43,227 nucleotides of DNA, from positions 1-43,227 of the forward strand of contig CAZUAH010000051.1 of the NCBI GenBank assembly GCA_964617665.1. Direction: 5' to 3'. Below are positions 1 to 9,230 of the stretch, piece after piece (the first letter of the stretch is position 1; every line of letters begins with the position of its first letter). The position numbers and the translations under genes were made by a program. The notes below the pieces were generated by a model. It ran no database searches and was not told where the DNA came from. It saw only the letters and a program-made list of their open reading frames with translations. Source of the stretch: JADHUC01 sp964617665 (GTDB taxonomy: Bacteria > Planctomycetota > Planctomycetia > Pirellulales > Pirellulaceae).

Positions 1-1428
1 AACACCGAGCAACTGTATGCCGAAAGGCTGAAGCGTTACGTCACGGCGATGCGCAACGAGAAGCCGGACATGATACCCATTCGGCCATTCGTCGCCGAAA
101 CAACCGCCGTGTACGCCGGTTACACCTGCCAGGAAGTCACGCATGAGTACGAAAACGCGCTGATCGCCGCGCGCAAATGCGCATCCGATTTCGATTGGGA
201 CGCGGTTGTGGCCAATATGGTCTACGTCTGGACCGGTCTGGCGCAAGCACTGAACTTGGATTACTACGCGATCCCGGGCATTCACATTGCTCCGGACGTC
301 GGCTTTCAGTACCGCGAGCCGAGCGAAGAAGAAGCCTACATGAAGGAGGACGAGTACGATCAATTGATCGACGATCCAACGGGCTTTCTGTACAACGTCT
401 GGCTGCCACGCGTGTCGTCTGATCTGAACGCCATCGGTGAACCCACCTCGTACCGCCACAATCTGGCGTTGGTCAAAGGTTCGATGGCCATGCTGCAGTA
501 CTTCTACGCACTGGGAGGGCAAGTCGAGACACTTCGCACGGAGACGGGGACTGTATCGGCGATCGCGGGCATCTTCAAGGCGCCGTTTGACATCATCGCC
601 GACAAGCTGCGCGGCTACATCGGCCTGACGATGGACATGCACACCCAGCCGGACAAAGTGCTGGCGGCTTGCGAGGCGTTGATGCCGCATCTGGCGCACG
701 TGGCTCTCAGTACCGCGGACGCGGCGAAACAGGTACCGATCGGATTCTGGATGCACCGAGGCTGTGTGCCGTTCGTGAACATGAGGCAATTCCATTCGCA
801 CTATTGGACAACCTTGAAGCCGATCATTCAGGAGCTGTGGGCCAACGGTCATCAAACGCTGTTCTACGCCGAGGGCAACTGGAACGCTCATCTGGAGAGC
901 TTCTTGGAGTTGCCGGACCAAAGCATTGTTTACCACGTCGACCAGGACGACATCTTCGACGTGCACAAGAAAATTGGCCACAAGTTCTGTCTCAGCGGAG
1001 GCGTTCCAAATCGCATGCTCAGCTACGGCACGCCGGACGAGGTTCGCGAATTCTGTAAGAAGGTGATCGAAGGCGTTGCCCAGGATGGCGGTTACATCAT
1101 GGACGCTGCCGCGATCATGCAGAATGACACAAGCATCGAAAACTTGAAGGTCATGACGGATACGACTCGCGAGTTCGGTGTCTATTCGAGCGGCTCCAGC
1201 AGCGGCGAAGTCACACCGCCCCAGCCAGCACCTGACGTACGAACTGATGGCTACGGAATGGTGGACCATCCGGCACCCAAGATCAAACCCGGCGTATGCG
1301 TTCCTTGGGAAGAGAAGCTGAAGGAGTTGCCGGAAATAATGGGCGACAAGGACCTGGCAAAGAAAGTCTGGGAGGACATCGAAGGTCTCGGCAACACCTT
1401 CATTTGGCAGTGTTTGCTCTCATTCTGA
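1..1428 (+). CDS. Uroporphyrinogen decarboxylase (URO-D) family protein, 5' end missing
   Basis: The frame is open from base 1, so the gene starts outside the window; 475 residues are visible. The start RLKRYVTAMRNEKPDMIPIRPF fits the opening of URO-D/MtaA/CmuA-like proteins. Around visible residue 330 the stretch CLSGGVPNRMLSYGTPDEV matches the family strand-loop that carries a Cys and ends in GTPxEV. In this superfamily members are either haem-pathway decarboxylases or zinc methyltransferases acting on corrinoid proteins. Planctomycetes carry many paralogues with unknown substrates, and I cannot choose between them. The C-terminal extension (from about residue 390, Pro/Gly-rich, then a helix and WQCLLSF) is outside the classical barrel. 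It lies 177 bp upstream of a Gfo/Idh/MocA gene on the same strand; co-transcription is possible. Confidence 0.82.
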   Translation, partial: NTEQLYAERLKRYVTAMRNEKPDMIPIRPFVAETTAVYAGYTCQEVTHEYENALIAARKCASDFDWDAVVANMVYVWTGLAQALNLDYYAIPGIHIAPDVGFQYREPSEEEAYMKEDEYDQLIDDPTGFLYNVWLPRVSSDLNAIGEPTSYRHNLALVKGSMAMLQYFYALGGQVETLRTETGTVSAIAGIFKAPFDIIADKLRGYIGLTMDMHTQPDKVLAACEALMPHLAHVALSTADAAKQVPIGFWMHRGCVPFVNMRQFHSHYWTTLKPIIQELWANGHQTLFYAEGNWNAHLESFLELPDQSIVYHVDQDDIFDVHKKIGHKFCLSGGVPNRMLSYGTPDEVREFCKKVIEGVAQDGGYIMDAAAIMQNDTSIENLKVMTDTTREFGVYSSGSSSGEVTPPQPAPDVRTDGYGMVDHPAPKIKPGVCVPWEEKLKELPEIMGDKDLAKKVWEDIEGLGNTFIWQCLLSF

Positions 1429-1605
1429 TCATTCGAGGCGTTCGGCAACGACTGAAACTCCATCCACGCGACGGAGCGGAGATTTTCGGCTCCGACTCTT
1501 GAAAATAAACGCGAATCATCTTACAAAATCGTACCCATACGAAGACTATTTTGGGCTAATAGATATATCAACGGTGCACGTTCTACTGCATCAAAGGAGA
1601 CAACG

Positions 1606-2799
1606 ATGAGCACGACTAACGTGGCTATGATCGGACAAGGTTTCATGGGCCGATCCCATTCCAATGCATGGGGCCAAGTGGCCAAGTTCTTCGATGCGCC
1701 AACGAAACCGATCATGCACACGGTTTTCGGACAGCCGGAAGAGAACCCCCAAGCCTTTGCCGATAACTGGGGTTGGCAGAACGCGGCGACCGATTGGGAA
1801 GCAGTTTGTCGGTCTCCCGAGATCGGTCTGGTGGATATCGTCACGCCCAACTTCATGCATGCTCCTCCGGCCAAAGCGGCCATCGAGGCGGGAAAGGCCG
1901 TTGCGTGCGAAAAGCCGATTGCGGGCACGCTAGACGACGCACGCCAAATGGCCGAGGCCGCCAACAAGGCCGGCGTGAAGACGGCTGTCTGGTTCTGCTA
2001 TCGCCGCTGCCCGGCCGTCGCCTTGGCCCACCAGATGGTCAAGGACGGCGCAATCGGTGACATACGTCACGTACGAGCTCACTATCTTCAGGATTGGGCC
2101 GACGAGTCGATCCCGCTGGCATGGCGTTTCGTCAAGGAACTCGCGGGCTCGGGAGCCCACGGAGATTTGAACGCGCATATCATCGACATGACTCGATTCG
2201 TGACAGGCCAAGAGATTACCGAGATTTGCGGCGCCATTGCCGAGACGTTTGTCAAGCAACGCAAGAAGATGAGCGGCGTGTCGGCTGGCGGGATTGGTGG
2301 TGGACTTGATGCCGCTGACGAAATGGGTGACGTGACCGTTGACGACACAGTCCTGTTCTTGGCACGGTTCTCCGGCGGGGCAGTGGCCAGCTTCGAGGCG
2401 TGCCGTCAGGCCACCGGCAACCAGAACCGCAACGGGTTCGAGATCAACGGCACGAAAGGCTCGATCAAATTCGACTTCGAGCGCATGAACGAGTTGGAAT
2501 ACTACGACGCAACACGGCCTCGCGCGGTGCAAGGCTGGACCACCATCATGTGCACCCACGGAGGCCAATACCCCGACGGCCACCCGTACGTTGCCAACTG
2601 GTGGCCTGACGCTCACATCATTGGCTACGAGCACACGTTCACGAACGAAGCGTACGACTTCCTGTGCGAGATCGCCGGCGAGACGCCGACAGTACCCGTC
2701 CCAACCTTCGACGACGCGTACCAGACTCAGCGAGTATTGGAGGCGGCAGTGCTCTCGGCCAGCGAGAAACGCTGGATCAACATGGACGACGTGAAGTAG
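1606..2799 (+). CDS. Gfo/Idh/MocA family NAD(P)-dependent oxidoreductase
   Basis: 397 aa, cytoplasmic, no signal peptide. The N-terminal Rossmann fold shows MIGQGFMGRSH (residues 8-18, GxGxxG). The family EKP motif is at about residues 102-104 (CEKPIAG), its Lys being the usual catalytic or cofactor-contacting residue. The C-terminal alpha/beta substrate domain contains GAHGDLNAHIID near residue 185, giving the Asp/His pair expected in sugar and inositol dehydrogenases. Members oxidise or reduce sugars, inositols or their derivatives; the substrate cannot be read from sequence. The start is supported by AAGGAG at 1594-1599, six bases before ATG. A hairpin terminator follows at 2836-2870. Confidence 0.9.
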   Translation: MSTTNVAMIGQGFMGRSHSNAWGQVAKFFDAPTKPIMHTVFGQPEENPQAFADNWGWQNAATDWEAVCRSPEIGLVDIVTPNFMHAPPAKAAIEAGKAVACEKPIAGTLDDARQMAEAANKAGVKTAVWFCYRRCPAVALAHQMVKDGAIGDIRHVRAHYLQDWADESIPLAWRFVKELAGSGAHGDLNAHIIDMTRFVTGQEITEICGAIAETFVKQRKKMSGVSAGGIGGGLDAADEMGDVTVDDTVLFLARFSGGAVASFEACRQATGNQNRNGFEINGTKGSIKFDFERMNELEYYDATRPRAVQGWTTIMCTHGGQYPDGHPYVANWWPDAHIIGYEHTFTNEAYDFLCEIAGETPTVPVPTFDDAYQTQRVLEAAVLSASEKRWINMDDVK

Positions 2800-2835
2800 C
2801 GGTCGAGGTACGAACGTCCTCTTTGGTAATTTGAT

Positions 2836-2870
2836 GGCCCCGCGTGTCAAAACGATGGGGCCGTTTCTTT
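2836..2870 (+). terminator. Rho-independent terminator after the oxidoreductase gene
   Basis: A perfect 6-bp stem GGCCCC (2836-2841) / GGGGCC (2857-2862) with a 15-base loop is followed by GTTTCTTT. It sits 37 bp after the stop codon of the Gfo/Idh/MocA gene. Confidence 0.65.
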
Positions 2871-3000
2871 GCGCCGCAGCACAGATCGTCAGTCAAATGC
2901 TGCCGCCGAAGAGTGAGCCGAGTTTGATCGGCCGGTGGGAACCGGCCCTACGCCAGAAAGAGGTCCGCCAAGCGTTCGCCGGGAATGCCTGATGAGCCCA

Positions 3001-3036
3001 GGAAAAGAAGCCCGGATTCTCCGAGAATCCAGGCTT
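3001..3036 (-). terminator. Rho-independent terminator after the Hsp20 gene
   Basis: Read on the minus strand, a 13-bp stem (3024-3036 with 3008-3020, one G-U pair) with a 3-base loop is followed by CTTTTCC. It lies about 40 bp downstream of the Hsp20 stop codon. Confidence 0.75.
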
Positions 3037-3073
3037 CCTACGACACTCGCGCTCTCTCCGTTCCTTCGACTAA

Positions 3074-3514
3074 TCAGTCGGCCTTGACTTCGATTCGCCT
3101 GGGCTTCACCTCTTCGCGCCTTGGCAATTCGATCAGCAGAATGCCGTTTCGCAGACTCGCTTCCACCTTCTCGGCGTCCACGTCGTCGGGCAATTCGAAG
3201 GTCCGGCTGAAACTGCCGTAGCCTACCTCACGGCGATGCCACGTGACGTCCTCCAACTCGGGGGCCTTTCGCTCGCCCTTGATCGTCAACAAGTTGTTCT
3301 CGATGAAGATCTCCAAGTCGTCCATACTGACGCCCGGTAGTTCTGCCTCGACGTACAACTTGTCTTTGTCTTCCCAGATGTTCAGCACGGGGTACGATCG
3401 CACGAACGACTGGCCGCCGTCGCTACCCTTGCCAAACGCACGATTCATCTCGTTCTGCAGTCGGCCCATTTCCGACCACACATCACCAAACGGTCTCCAA
3501 CGGGTTGCTAACAT
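3074..3514 (-). CDS. Small heat-shock protein, Hsp20/alpha-crystallin family
   Basis: 146 aa, the usual length for bacterial Hsp20. The alpha-crystallin domain covers about residues 40-140: YVEAELPGV is the conserved strand before the domain centre, LTIKGERK follows, and NGILLIELPRR supplies the G-x-L-x-[IV] region, followed by an I-x-V tail (IEVKA) able to dock between dimers. These proteins hold unfolding clients as oligomers without ATP. The start is supported by AGGAGG on the minus strand just upstream. The gene stands alone with its own terminator. I saw no CIRCE-type inverted repeat upstream, so its regulation is not clear from the sequence. Confidence 0.93.
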   Translation of the reverse strand: MLATRWRPFGDVWSEMGRLQNEMNRAFGKGSDGGQSFVRSYPVLNIWEDKDKLYVEAELPGVSMDDLEIFIENNLLTIKGERKAPELEDVTWHRREVGYGSFSRTFELPDDVDAEKVEASLRNGILLIELPRREEVKPRRIEVKAD

Positions 3515-3957
3515 CGCTTATCCCTCCTCTCTGAAAATAGCCTCTCTCTGTTCGCCGAGTGCGGGAGCGTACGCTCCACGCAGAGCCCGGTGTGCAGTTG
3601 ACTCCAACTGGCGGTTTCTACAATATGCAACAGGCGTGCCAAAAGCGGTTATGGGGCGAATCGCAGTTATCGTGTCGCTATAAAGTATTGCGCAGTAGTG
3701 TCTTGCGATGACGGCTATTCGCTGATTTACGCGGTCGCATCATCGTTTTCGGAGCGATCAAACTCGCACGACGCAGCAGACAGGCGAAATTGTGCCAAAA
3801 TGGCCGGAGCCACCATGAATCCGCGTAGTCAATGTGGCAGACTTGTTGGGGCTCCAAGTTCGAGACACGCATGCTCGGTCTTCGCGCTTCGATTGCCTCC
3901 CGGTAAGCTGATGTCGATCATGAAATAGCTACTCTCAACGAAGACGGGTTTTGCGTC
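3515..3957. other. Divergent intergenic region between Hsp20 and the ABC transporter genes
   Basis: About 440 bp between divergent genes must hold both promoters. I see no convincing gene, RNA or repeat. The only open frames are short and lack ribosome binding sites and recognisable content. Confidence 0.5.
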
Positions 3958-4632
3958 GTGCTTCTGCAGCTAGACAACGTAAAAAAATCGTTTACCGAAC
4001 CGAACGGCGACGATCTACCGATACTCGATATCCCCCGCTTCGTCCTTGACCGTTGTGAACAGATGGTCCTTGTGGGAGAAAGTGGCTGCGGAAAGACGAC
4101 GTTGTTGCACGTGATCGCCGGCATCCGACGCGCTGACTCGGGCGCGATTCGCCTGCACGGTGTCGATATCTCGCGACTGTCCGAAGCCGGCCGCGACCGC
4201 TTCCGCGCGGCGGAGATCGGCTACGTTTTTCAGACATTTAACCTTCTGCCCGGTTTCACGGCTCTGGAGAACGTGCTGCTGGGAATGACCTTTGCACGAG
4301 GCCGCAACGACGCGGGGCGAGCGAGGCATTTGTTGGACCGAGTTGGTCTGAGCCATCGCGAGACGCACAAACCGGGAGCAATGTCTGTTGGTGAACAGCA
4401 ACGAGTGGCTGTGGCCCGCGCATTGGCCAACCAACCAGCGTTGATTCTGGCCGACGAGCCAACGGCCAACGTGGATCGCGCGCATCAGGAACAAATCGTC
4501 AAACTGATCCGCGACACGTGCCGAGAGGAAGAAACCGCTCTGTTGATGGTCACGCATTCCGGAGAAGTGGCGGACCAGTTTGACCGCGTGGACCAACTGC
4601 AGAAAATCAATCTGGCAGGCAAAGGCAAATGA
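3958..4632 (+). CDS. ABC transporter ATP-binding protein, LolD/MacB type
   Basis: 224 aa from a GTG start. Walker A is GESGCGKTT near residues 39-47; the signature is MSVGEQQR near 142-149 in place of LSGGQQQR; Walker B is LILADEPT near 160-167; the switch His is in MVTHS. Length and the FQTFNLLPGFTALENV Q-loop region match the LolD/MacB/FtsE group, which powers mechanotransmission or lipoprotein release, not classical import. The stop codon overlaps the start of the permease gene (ATGA at 4629-4632), which indicates translational coupling into one transporter. Substrate unknown. Confidence 0.92.
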   Translation: MLLQLDNVKKSFTEPNGDDLPILDIPRFVLDRCEQMVLVGESGCGKTTLLHVIAGIRRADSGAIRLHGVDISRLSEAGRDRFRAAEIGYVFQTFNLLPGFTALENVLLGMTFARGRNDAGRARHLLDRVGLSHRETHKPGAMSVGEQQRVAVARALANQPALILADEPTANVDRAHQEQIVKLIRDTCREEETALLMVTHSGEVADQFDRVDQLQKINLAGKGK

Positions 4633-5984
4633 ACCTGTTCAAGATAGCGTGGCGAAGCATCCAACAACGTGGCCTCGCGTCGTTGCTCACTTGCCTATCG
4701 ATGGCACTGGGCGTGATGCTGGTCGTGGCAGTGCTGTCGATCCACGGCGTGGTCTCCGAGTCATTCCGTAGCAATGCCAGCTTTGGCTACAACATGATCG
4801 TGGGCGCCAAAGGCGGCAAGCTACAGTTGACGCTGAACACTGTCTACTATCTGAGTCAGCCAGTCGAGAATCTGCCGTACGAATACTACTTGGAATTCCT
4901 CTCGGCCGAGCGCCGCATGCAGGAGGACGCTGATTCAGGAAGCATCGAATTGGACCGTGACGGTAGGTTCGGGAATACGGTTGACTTTGCGATTCCAATT
5001 TGTCTGGGCGACTACTACGGCCGTTTTCGCGTGGTGGGCACGACGCCCGATTTCTGTGAAAAACTGGTGTTTGGCTCTAGGGGGGACAGGCATTTCGAAT
5101 TCGAACCTGGCGGGCGAAACTTCAAACATCGAAGCCAAGAAAACGGCTTTTTCGAGGCGGTCGTCGGTTCCGTGGCGGCCCGTGAACTAGACGTGAAGCT
5201 TGGTGATCGGATCAATTCGAGGTGTGGCGACCCTGACCCCGAGGTCGGAACGCTCCATTCCGAGGAGTCGTTTCGAGTGGTCGGCATCTTGAAACCTACC
5301 GGCACGCCTAGCGACCGAGCGGTCTATGTGAACGTCGAGGGTTTCTACCTCCTGAAGGGCCATGCCAAAACCACGGTGGGAGGCGAGTCAGTAGACGCTG
5401 CCGGTCGGCCCAGAGATGCAGAGCCACTTCCGATGGCACAACGCGAGGTCACCGCAATCCTGGTACGTACGACGGACATGTTCGTTACCATGAGAATGGA
5501 GAACTCGATCAACGAGGGGCCCGACGCCCAGGCCGTCCTGCCCGTGAGAGAGATATTCAGTTTGTTCGACATCATCGTCACGCCGATTCAGACGACGCTG
5601 TTGGCATTGACGGCGATGATCTGCGTTGTGTCCGGCGTGAGCATCCTGGTCAGCATCTACAATTCGATGAGCGAGCGTCGTCACGAAATCGCCGTGATGA
5701 GAGCCTTGGGAGCGGGACGCGGCACTGTGATGTCGATCATCCTGTTGGAATCAGTGTGTCTCGCGTTGGGTGGCGGAATGCTGGGATGGATCGGCGCCCA
5801 CGCGCTGAATGGATTGGCGAGTCCGCTGATTCAAGCCCGTACAGGTGTAGCCATCGGCTTTTTCGACGTGGTCTCGGCCGAACTCCTACTGATTCCATCT
5901 CTGATTGCCCTGGCCATTTTGTGCGGTTTTCTCCCGGCCATGTCGGCCTATCGCACAGACGTGGCAAGTTCACTGGGCGACTGA
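4629..5984 (+). CDS. ABC transporter permease, MacB/FtsX family
   Basis: 451 aa. One N-terminal membrane segment (about residues 17-40) is followed by a large periplasmic MacB-type domain (about 45-310) and three C-terminal membrane segments (about 315-345, 370-395, 415-440), the topology of type VII ABC permeases. ISIYNSMSERRHEIAVMRALGAGRG is the conserved cytoplasmic coupling helix of FtsX-type proteins (SERxxEIAxxRAxGA). The gene overlaps the ATPase gene by four bases. No membrane-fusion (MacA-like) gene is adjacent, so a LolCDE-like or lipid/peptide export role is as likely as drug efflux. Confidence 0.9.
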   Translation: MNLFKIAWRSIQQRGLASLLTCLSMALGVMLVVAVLSIHGVVSESFRSNASFGYNMIVGAKGGKLQLTLNTVYYLSQPVENLPYEYYLEFLSAERRMQEDADSGSIELDRDGRFGNTVDFAIPICLGDYYGRFRVVGTTPDFCEKLVFGSRGDRHFEFEPGGRNFKHRSQENGFFEAVVGSVAARELDVKLGDRINSRCGDPDPEVGTLHSEESFRVVGILKPTGTPSDRAVYVNVEGFYLLKGHAKTTVGGESVDAAGRPRDAEPLPMAQREVTAILVRTTDMFVTMRMENSINEGPDAQAVLPVREIFSLFDIIVTPIQTTLLALTAMICVVSGVSILVSIYNSMSERRHEIAVMRALGAGRGTVMSIILLESVCLALGGGMLGWIGAHALNGLASPLIQARTGVAIGFFDVVSAELLLIPSLIALAILCGFLPAMSAYRTDVASSLGD

Positions 5985-6071
5985 GCGTTGCCGCTTGCAC
6001 CCAGCCTGTGTAATGGTATCCTGGTTCTCCTCGTTCGGGCCTGGAAGTTTCCTCGTTCGGGAGAACGTCAC

Positions 6072-6419
6072 GTGAAGTTGATCGTCGCGATCATTCAACC
6101 GCCAAAACTGGAACCGCTACGAGATGCCTTGCAGCGAATTGGTGTCGAACGCATGACTGTGTGTGACGCGCAGGGTTTTGGACGTCAGAAGGGACAAACC
6201 GAGACGTATCGCGGCGTCGAGTACAAGACGCATCTTCTGCGCAAGATAGCACTGGAAATCGCGGTGAATGATGATTTCCTGGAACGAACCATCGAAACGA
6301 TCATCAGCATTGCTCGCACGGGATCGGAGGGCAATATCGGCGACGGGAAGATCTTTGTGTTGCCGATGGACGAGACATTCCAGATCGGGGGGACGGAAAC
6401 CGGACCTGGAGCGATCTAG
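6072..6419 (+). CDS. glnB: Nitrogen regulatory protein P-II
   Basis: 115 aa from GTG (upstream in-frame sequence has no P-II homology). P-II trimers sense 2-oxoglutarate and ATP/ADP and control ammonium uptake and glutamine synthetase. The T-loop is complete: GFGRQKGQTETYRGVEY gives Tyr46 and Tyr51, the classical uridylylation position, plus Gln39. The B-loop reads TGSEGNIGDGKIFV, three residues longer than the usual TGxIGDGKIFV. At the C-terminus the nucleotide-contacting pair Arg101/Arg103 of E. coli GlnB is replaced by Gln and Gly (FQIGGTE). The fold assignment is secure, but nucleotide handling may differ. No amtB or glnA is nearby. Confidence 0.92.
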   Translation: MKLIVAIIQPPKLEPLRDALQRIGVERMTVCDAQGFGRQKGQTETYRGVEYKTHLLRKIALEIAVNDDFLERTIETIISIARTGSEGNIGDGKIFVLPMDETFQIGGTETGPGAI

Positions 6420-6601
6420 CTCGGATTGCGCATCACTTGACACTGGGCCGATATGCCCGCCTGATGTTGCGATTTTCCGCAAGACGGGGCTCGCGCACCG
6501 TCTTCTTCTGCATTTATCGAGTCGGGTCAGGAGCCTCGACGTACTGAAGACATGGCAACGAGTTTCTTATAACTGGCGAAGAGAACACAGGAGTTGTATC
6601 T

Positions 6602-7123
6602 ATGTTACGTGAATCGTACGGCAACGAATCCTTGACAAGAATGCTTGCTATCGCGCTAGCCCTTCTGCTAGCGGGTTTCTTGCCTGCCACTCATGGCTGG
6701 GCTGATACTGAAAACGATACTGAGGCTGAAGCGGAAACTCCCGAGAACCCTGACGCTGAAACTGTTGAAACAGAAGAAGCGGGAGCACCAGAGGAAGAAG
6801 GCGAGGAAGACGACGACAATGAAGTCGTCACCTATCAGCAGATTGCTCAATGGCGAGCAAACGCTATGGCTAGAACACACGTCCTTTCCCATGGCATTCA
6901 CAATTATCGTGGCGCCGGCTGCCCCGCGTATCCTTCCTCTGTCTATGAAGGTATTGGGAGATCTGCTGGCGGAACTCCTGGAACGTGCAACAACGGTGGA
7001 AGTGTCTTAGCTGACGCTATGGCGGTATCCTCCTCTGGGATGGTCTACCGGGTACGTTTTTTCAGCCATGGCGGCAGGAGCTATGGTCTTCGGGGAGGTG
7101 GCAGACGCTGGCGGCGTGGCTAG
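6602..7123 (+). CDS. Small exported protein with an acidic linker, unknown function
   Basis: 173 aa. Residues 1-35 form a signal peptide (basic start, LAIALALLLAGFLPA, then a probable cut near HGWA-D). Residues 36-78 are a Glu/Asp/Thr-rich linker. The rest is a small Gly/Ser/Cys domain with two Cys (GAGCPAYP and GTCNNGG) and the stretch VYEGIG...LADAMAVSSSGMVYRVRFF. This reminds me of a short Cys-containing planctomycete secreted domain, but that is recollection only. AGGAG is eight bases before the ATG. It converges on truB: the two stop codons share the four bases CTAG at 7120-7123. Confidence 0.7.
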   Translation: MLRESYGNESLTRMLAIALALLLAGFLPATHGWADTENDTEAEAETPENPDAETVETEEAGAPEEEGEEDDDNEVVTYQQIAQWRANAMARTHVLSHGIHNYRGAGCPAYPSSVYEGIGRSAGGTPGTCNNGGSVLADAMAVSSSGMVYRVRFFSHGGRSYGLRGGGRRWRRG

Positions 7124-7998
7124 ACAGTCTCCGCGTTTGGGAAGTTACGCGCGGGGCGCAGGCGTTGTGGCCCGCGGGGGGCGAGAATCGCTAACAGCCG
7201 TCCAGAGTCCTCGAAGGCTGCTACCTCATCGCACTGAAGGTGCCAGCGGTCGTCGATCAACATGCCGTTGCCGATGCGACGGATCTCTTCGGGCGTCAAT
7301 TCAACTGCAGGCAATTCGGAAACGGCATGCCGCGGCGCAATCAGGACGTCGGCAGCATTCTCGGCGGATAGTCCGTTTAGTTCGACGCCATCTTGGACGT
7401 GGAAGCCGCCGATTGCCGTGCGTTCAAGAGCAGACATCACTGCACCCGTGCCTAGAGCGTGGGCCAAGTCGCGTCCTAGCGAGCGAATGTAGGTACCCGA
7501 GCCGCAGGTGATCTGCAGGTCCAACTCGGGGTATTCGTAGCGCGATACCGTGATGTCGTGAACCGTGATCTTGCGCGGCTGCAATTCGACTTGCTTTCCC
7601 TTACGAGCCAAGTCGTACGCACGCCGACCGCCGACCTTCAACGCCGAATACGCCGGTGGCCTTTGTTCGATTTCCCCGATGAACGTGGGCAAAGCTGCTT
7701 CAATCTCGGAACTGGTGGGGCAAGGTGGCTCCGTCAGTTCTGTCACCTCGCCTTCGATATCTTCGGTATCGCTCGTCTTGCCCAGGAGAAACGTCGCCGA
7801 GTACTGCTTGGGCATCCGCTGGACGTATTCCACCAATCGCGTGGCGGGTCCGAGACAAACCACCAGCACGCCCGTTGCCAACGGGTCCAGTGTGCCGGCG
7901 TGTCCGACTTTCACACCACGTATTGTGCGCTGCACGCGATTGACCACATCTCGCGAAGTCATGCCTTGCGGTTTGTTGATATTCAGTAGTCCAAACAT
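7120..7998 (-). CDS. truB: tRNA pseudouridine(55) synthase TruB
   Basis: 292 aa, starting at the ATG that begins MFGLLNINKPQGMTSRDVV; a longer frame upstream (to 8286) lacks homology and would run into the divergent gene. TruB converts U55 of the tRNA T-loop to pseudouridine. The catalytic motif GHAGTLDPLATGVL places Asp38 as nucleophile. KPQGMTS is motif I; RPPAYSALKVGGRRAYDLAR carries the conserved Tyr; CGSGTYIRSLGRDLA is motif III. The C-terminus is a short PUA-like region. In many bacteria truB follows rbfA, but here it stands alone, convergent with a secreted-protein gene. Confidence 0.96.
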   Translation of the reverse strand: MFGLLNINKPQGMTSRDVVNRVQRTIRGVKVGHAGTLDPLATGVLVVCLGPATRLVEYVQRMPKQYSATFLLGKTSDTEDIEGEVTELTEPPCPTSSEIEAALPTFIGEIEQRPPAYSALKVGGRRAYDLARKGKQVELQPRKITVHDITVSRYEYPELDLQITCGSGTYIRSLGRDLAHALGTGAVMSALERTAIGGFHVQDGVELNGLSAENAADVLIAPRHAVSELPAVELTPEEIRRIGNGMLIDDRWHLQCDEVAAFEDSGRLLAILAPRGPQRLRPARNFPNAETV

Positions 7999-8104
7999 GA
8001 CCGGGCTTTTTATCACAATTGATATGACGAGGGAAAGACATGACTCCGAATGATCTGGTATGATGGCTGTGTTGCTGAACTTCTCACCTGAGTGAACGCT
8101 GACG

Positions 8105-9174
8105 ATGAACGAGAAATCCCCCGATTCGCGCGAAGGCGGTGAAGGCTCCACCGTCGTCGTGGCTGTAGTATTGACCGTTATCGTTGTATTGGCCGCCGCG
8201 GTCCTGGTTGGAGGCGTATTCATCTTTTTTTTCGCCGTGCCTTTCAGCGATGTGAGTCGGCTTGGCTCACCGACTGCAGTGACCACGACGCAAAGTTCGG
8301 TGACGATCGCTCAATACGAACCAGTGGAAATGCAGGAAGATATCGGCGAGCCAGCCGATACACAGCCGTTGACGCCGGTCGTTGATTCAACAACCGAACC
8401 TCCGAAGGAAGCCCCAAAGGAAGGACCGGGCGAATCCGATATCGAAGGTGTTCCAGACGAGCCCAAGGACGCGGTCGCGCCGAAAGAGGAGCCTGTCTCA
8501 GAACCACCCGACATGACGCCGCCAGTTGGCGAGACCGTCAACGATGCCACCAAGCCGACAGCAAAGGAGGAGGTGCCGGAAAGCGGGAATTACCAGGCCT
8601 TACCGCAGGCGTTTGAGCGTGTCGACGTGAAAGCGGATGATGGTGCTCCTGAGGCGGTCGCGTTCTCGGGCCAGAAATGCAAGTCTTTCATCTGGGCCCA
8701 GCCCGACGAAGACGAGGGCGTGTCGCAGGTGAGCTACATGTTGGACGGCAAGTTTGCGACGGTGCGCGGCACGGCGGGGATCTGTGACGCCGACGCCGAG
8801 CAACCGGCGGACAAGAAGCCATCGGCCGTGTTCCGGATCTACGGCGACGGCAACTTGCTGTGGGAATCCGAGCCACAGACAGGGTTCGGGGCTGCCCAAC
8901 AGTTCGAAGTCGAGGTCAAGGGCATCGAAGTTTTGGCGTTGATGGCCGAGAGTAGCTCATCGTCCGAATTATCTCGTTTCGCNNNNNNNNNNNNNNNNNN
9001 NNNNNNNNNNNNNNNNNNNNNNNNNNNNNNNNNNNNNNNNNNNNNNNNNNNNNNNNNNNNNNNNNNNNNNNNNNNNNNNNNNAAGTTTTGGCGTTGATGG
9101 CCGAGAGTAGCTCATCGTCCGAATTATCTCGTTTCGCGTGGGGCGATGTGGAATTGAAAGCGACGGACGAGTAG
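8105..9174 (+). CDS. Membrane-anchored NPCBM/NEW2 carbohydrate-binding-like protein, interrupted by an assembly gap
   Basis: As printed, the frame runs into 100 N. Removing the N run and one copy of the flanking 55-bp duplication shortens 1070 bases to 915, exactly 305 codons, and restores a clean end (SRFAWGDVELKATDE, stop at 9172-9174). The 304-aa product has a single membrane helix (about residues 16-43), a Pro/Glu/Thr-rich linker to about 165, and a C-terminal domain with LDGKFATVRGTAG, AVFRIYGDGNLLWES and VKGIEVLALMAES, the strand pattern of NPCBM/NEW2 beta-sandwich modules. It probably binds sugars at the outer face of the membrane. It is divergent from truB. Confidence 0.82.
8928..9137. 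repeat. 100-N assembly gap flanked by an identical 55-bp duplication
   Basis: Bases 8928-8982 and 9083-9137 are identical (55 bp) and enclose exactly 100 N (8983-9082). This is the signature of two contigs that end in a shared k-mer and were joined with a fixed-length gap. The frame arithmetic of the gene (removing 155 bases restores it) shows that no sequence is missing. Confidence 0.95.
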
Positions 9175-9230
9175 AGCAAAGGCACGGCCCGCGTGCCGTG
9201 GCCGCAGGCCGCATCAGGAGAGCTTACGGA

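Noticed and set aside
1930..2850. 306-codon minus-strand frame opposite the Gfo/Idh/MocA gene
   Set aside because: Shadow of a well-supported gene; no family features.
7999..8286. Long N-terminal extension of TruB
   Set aside because: Threonine-rich, no homology, and overlaps the divergent NPCBM gene; TruB homology starts exactly at the ATG at 7998.
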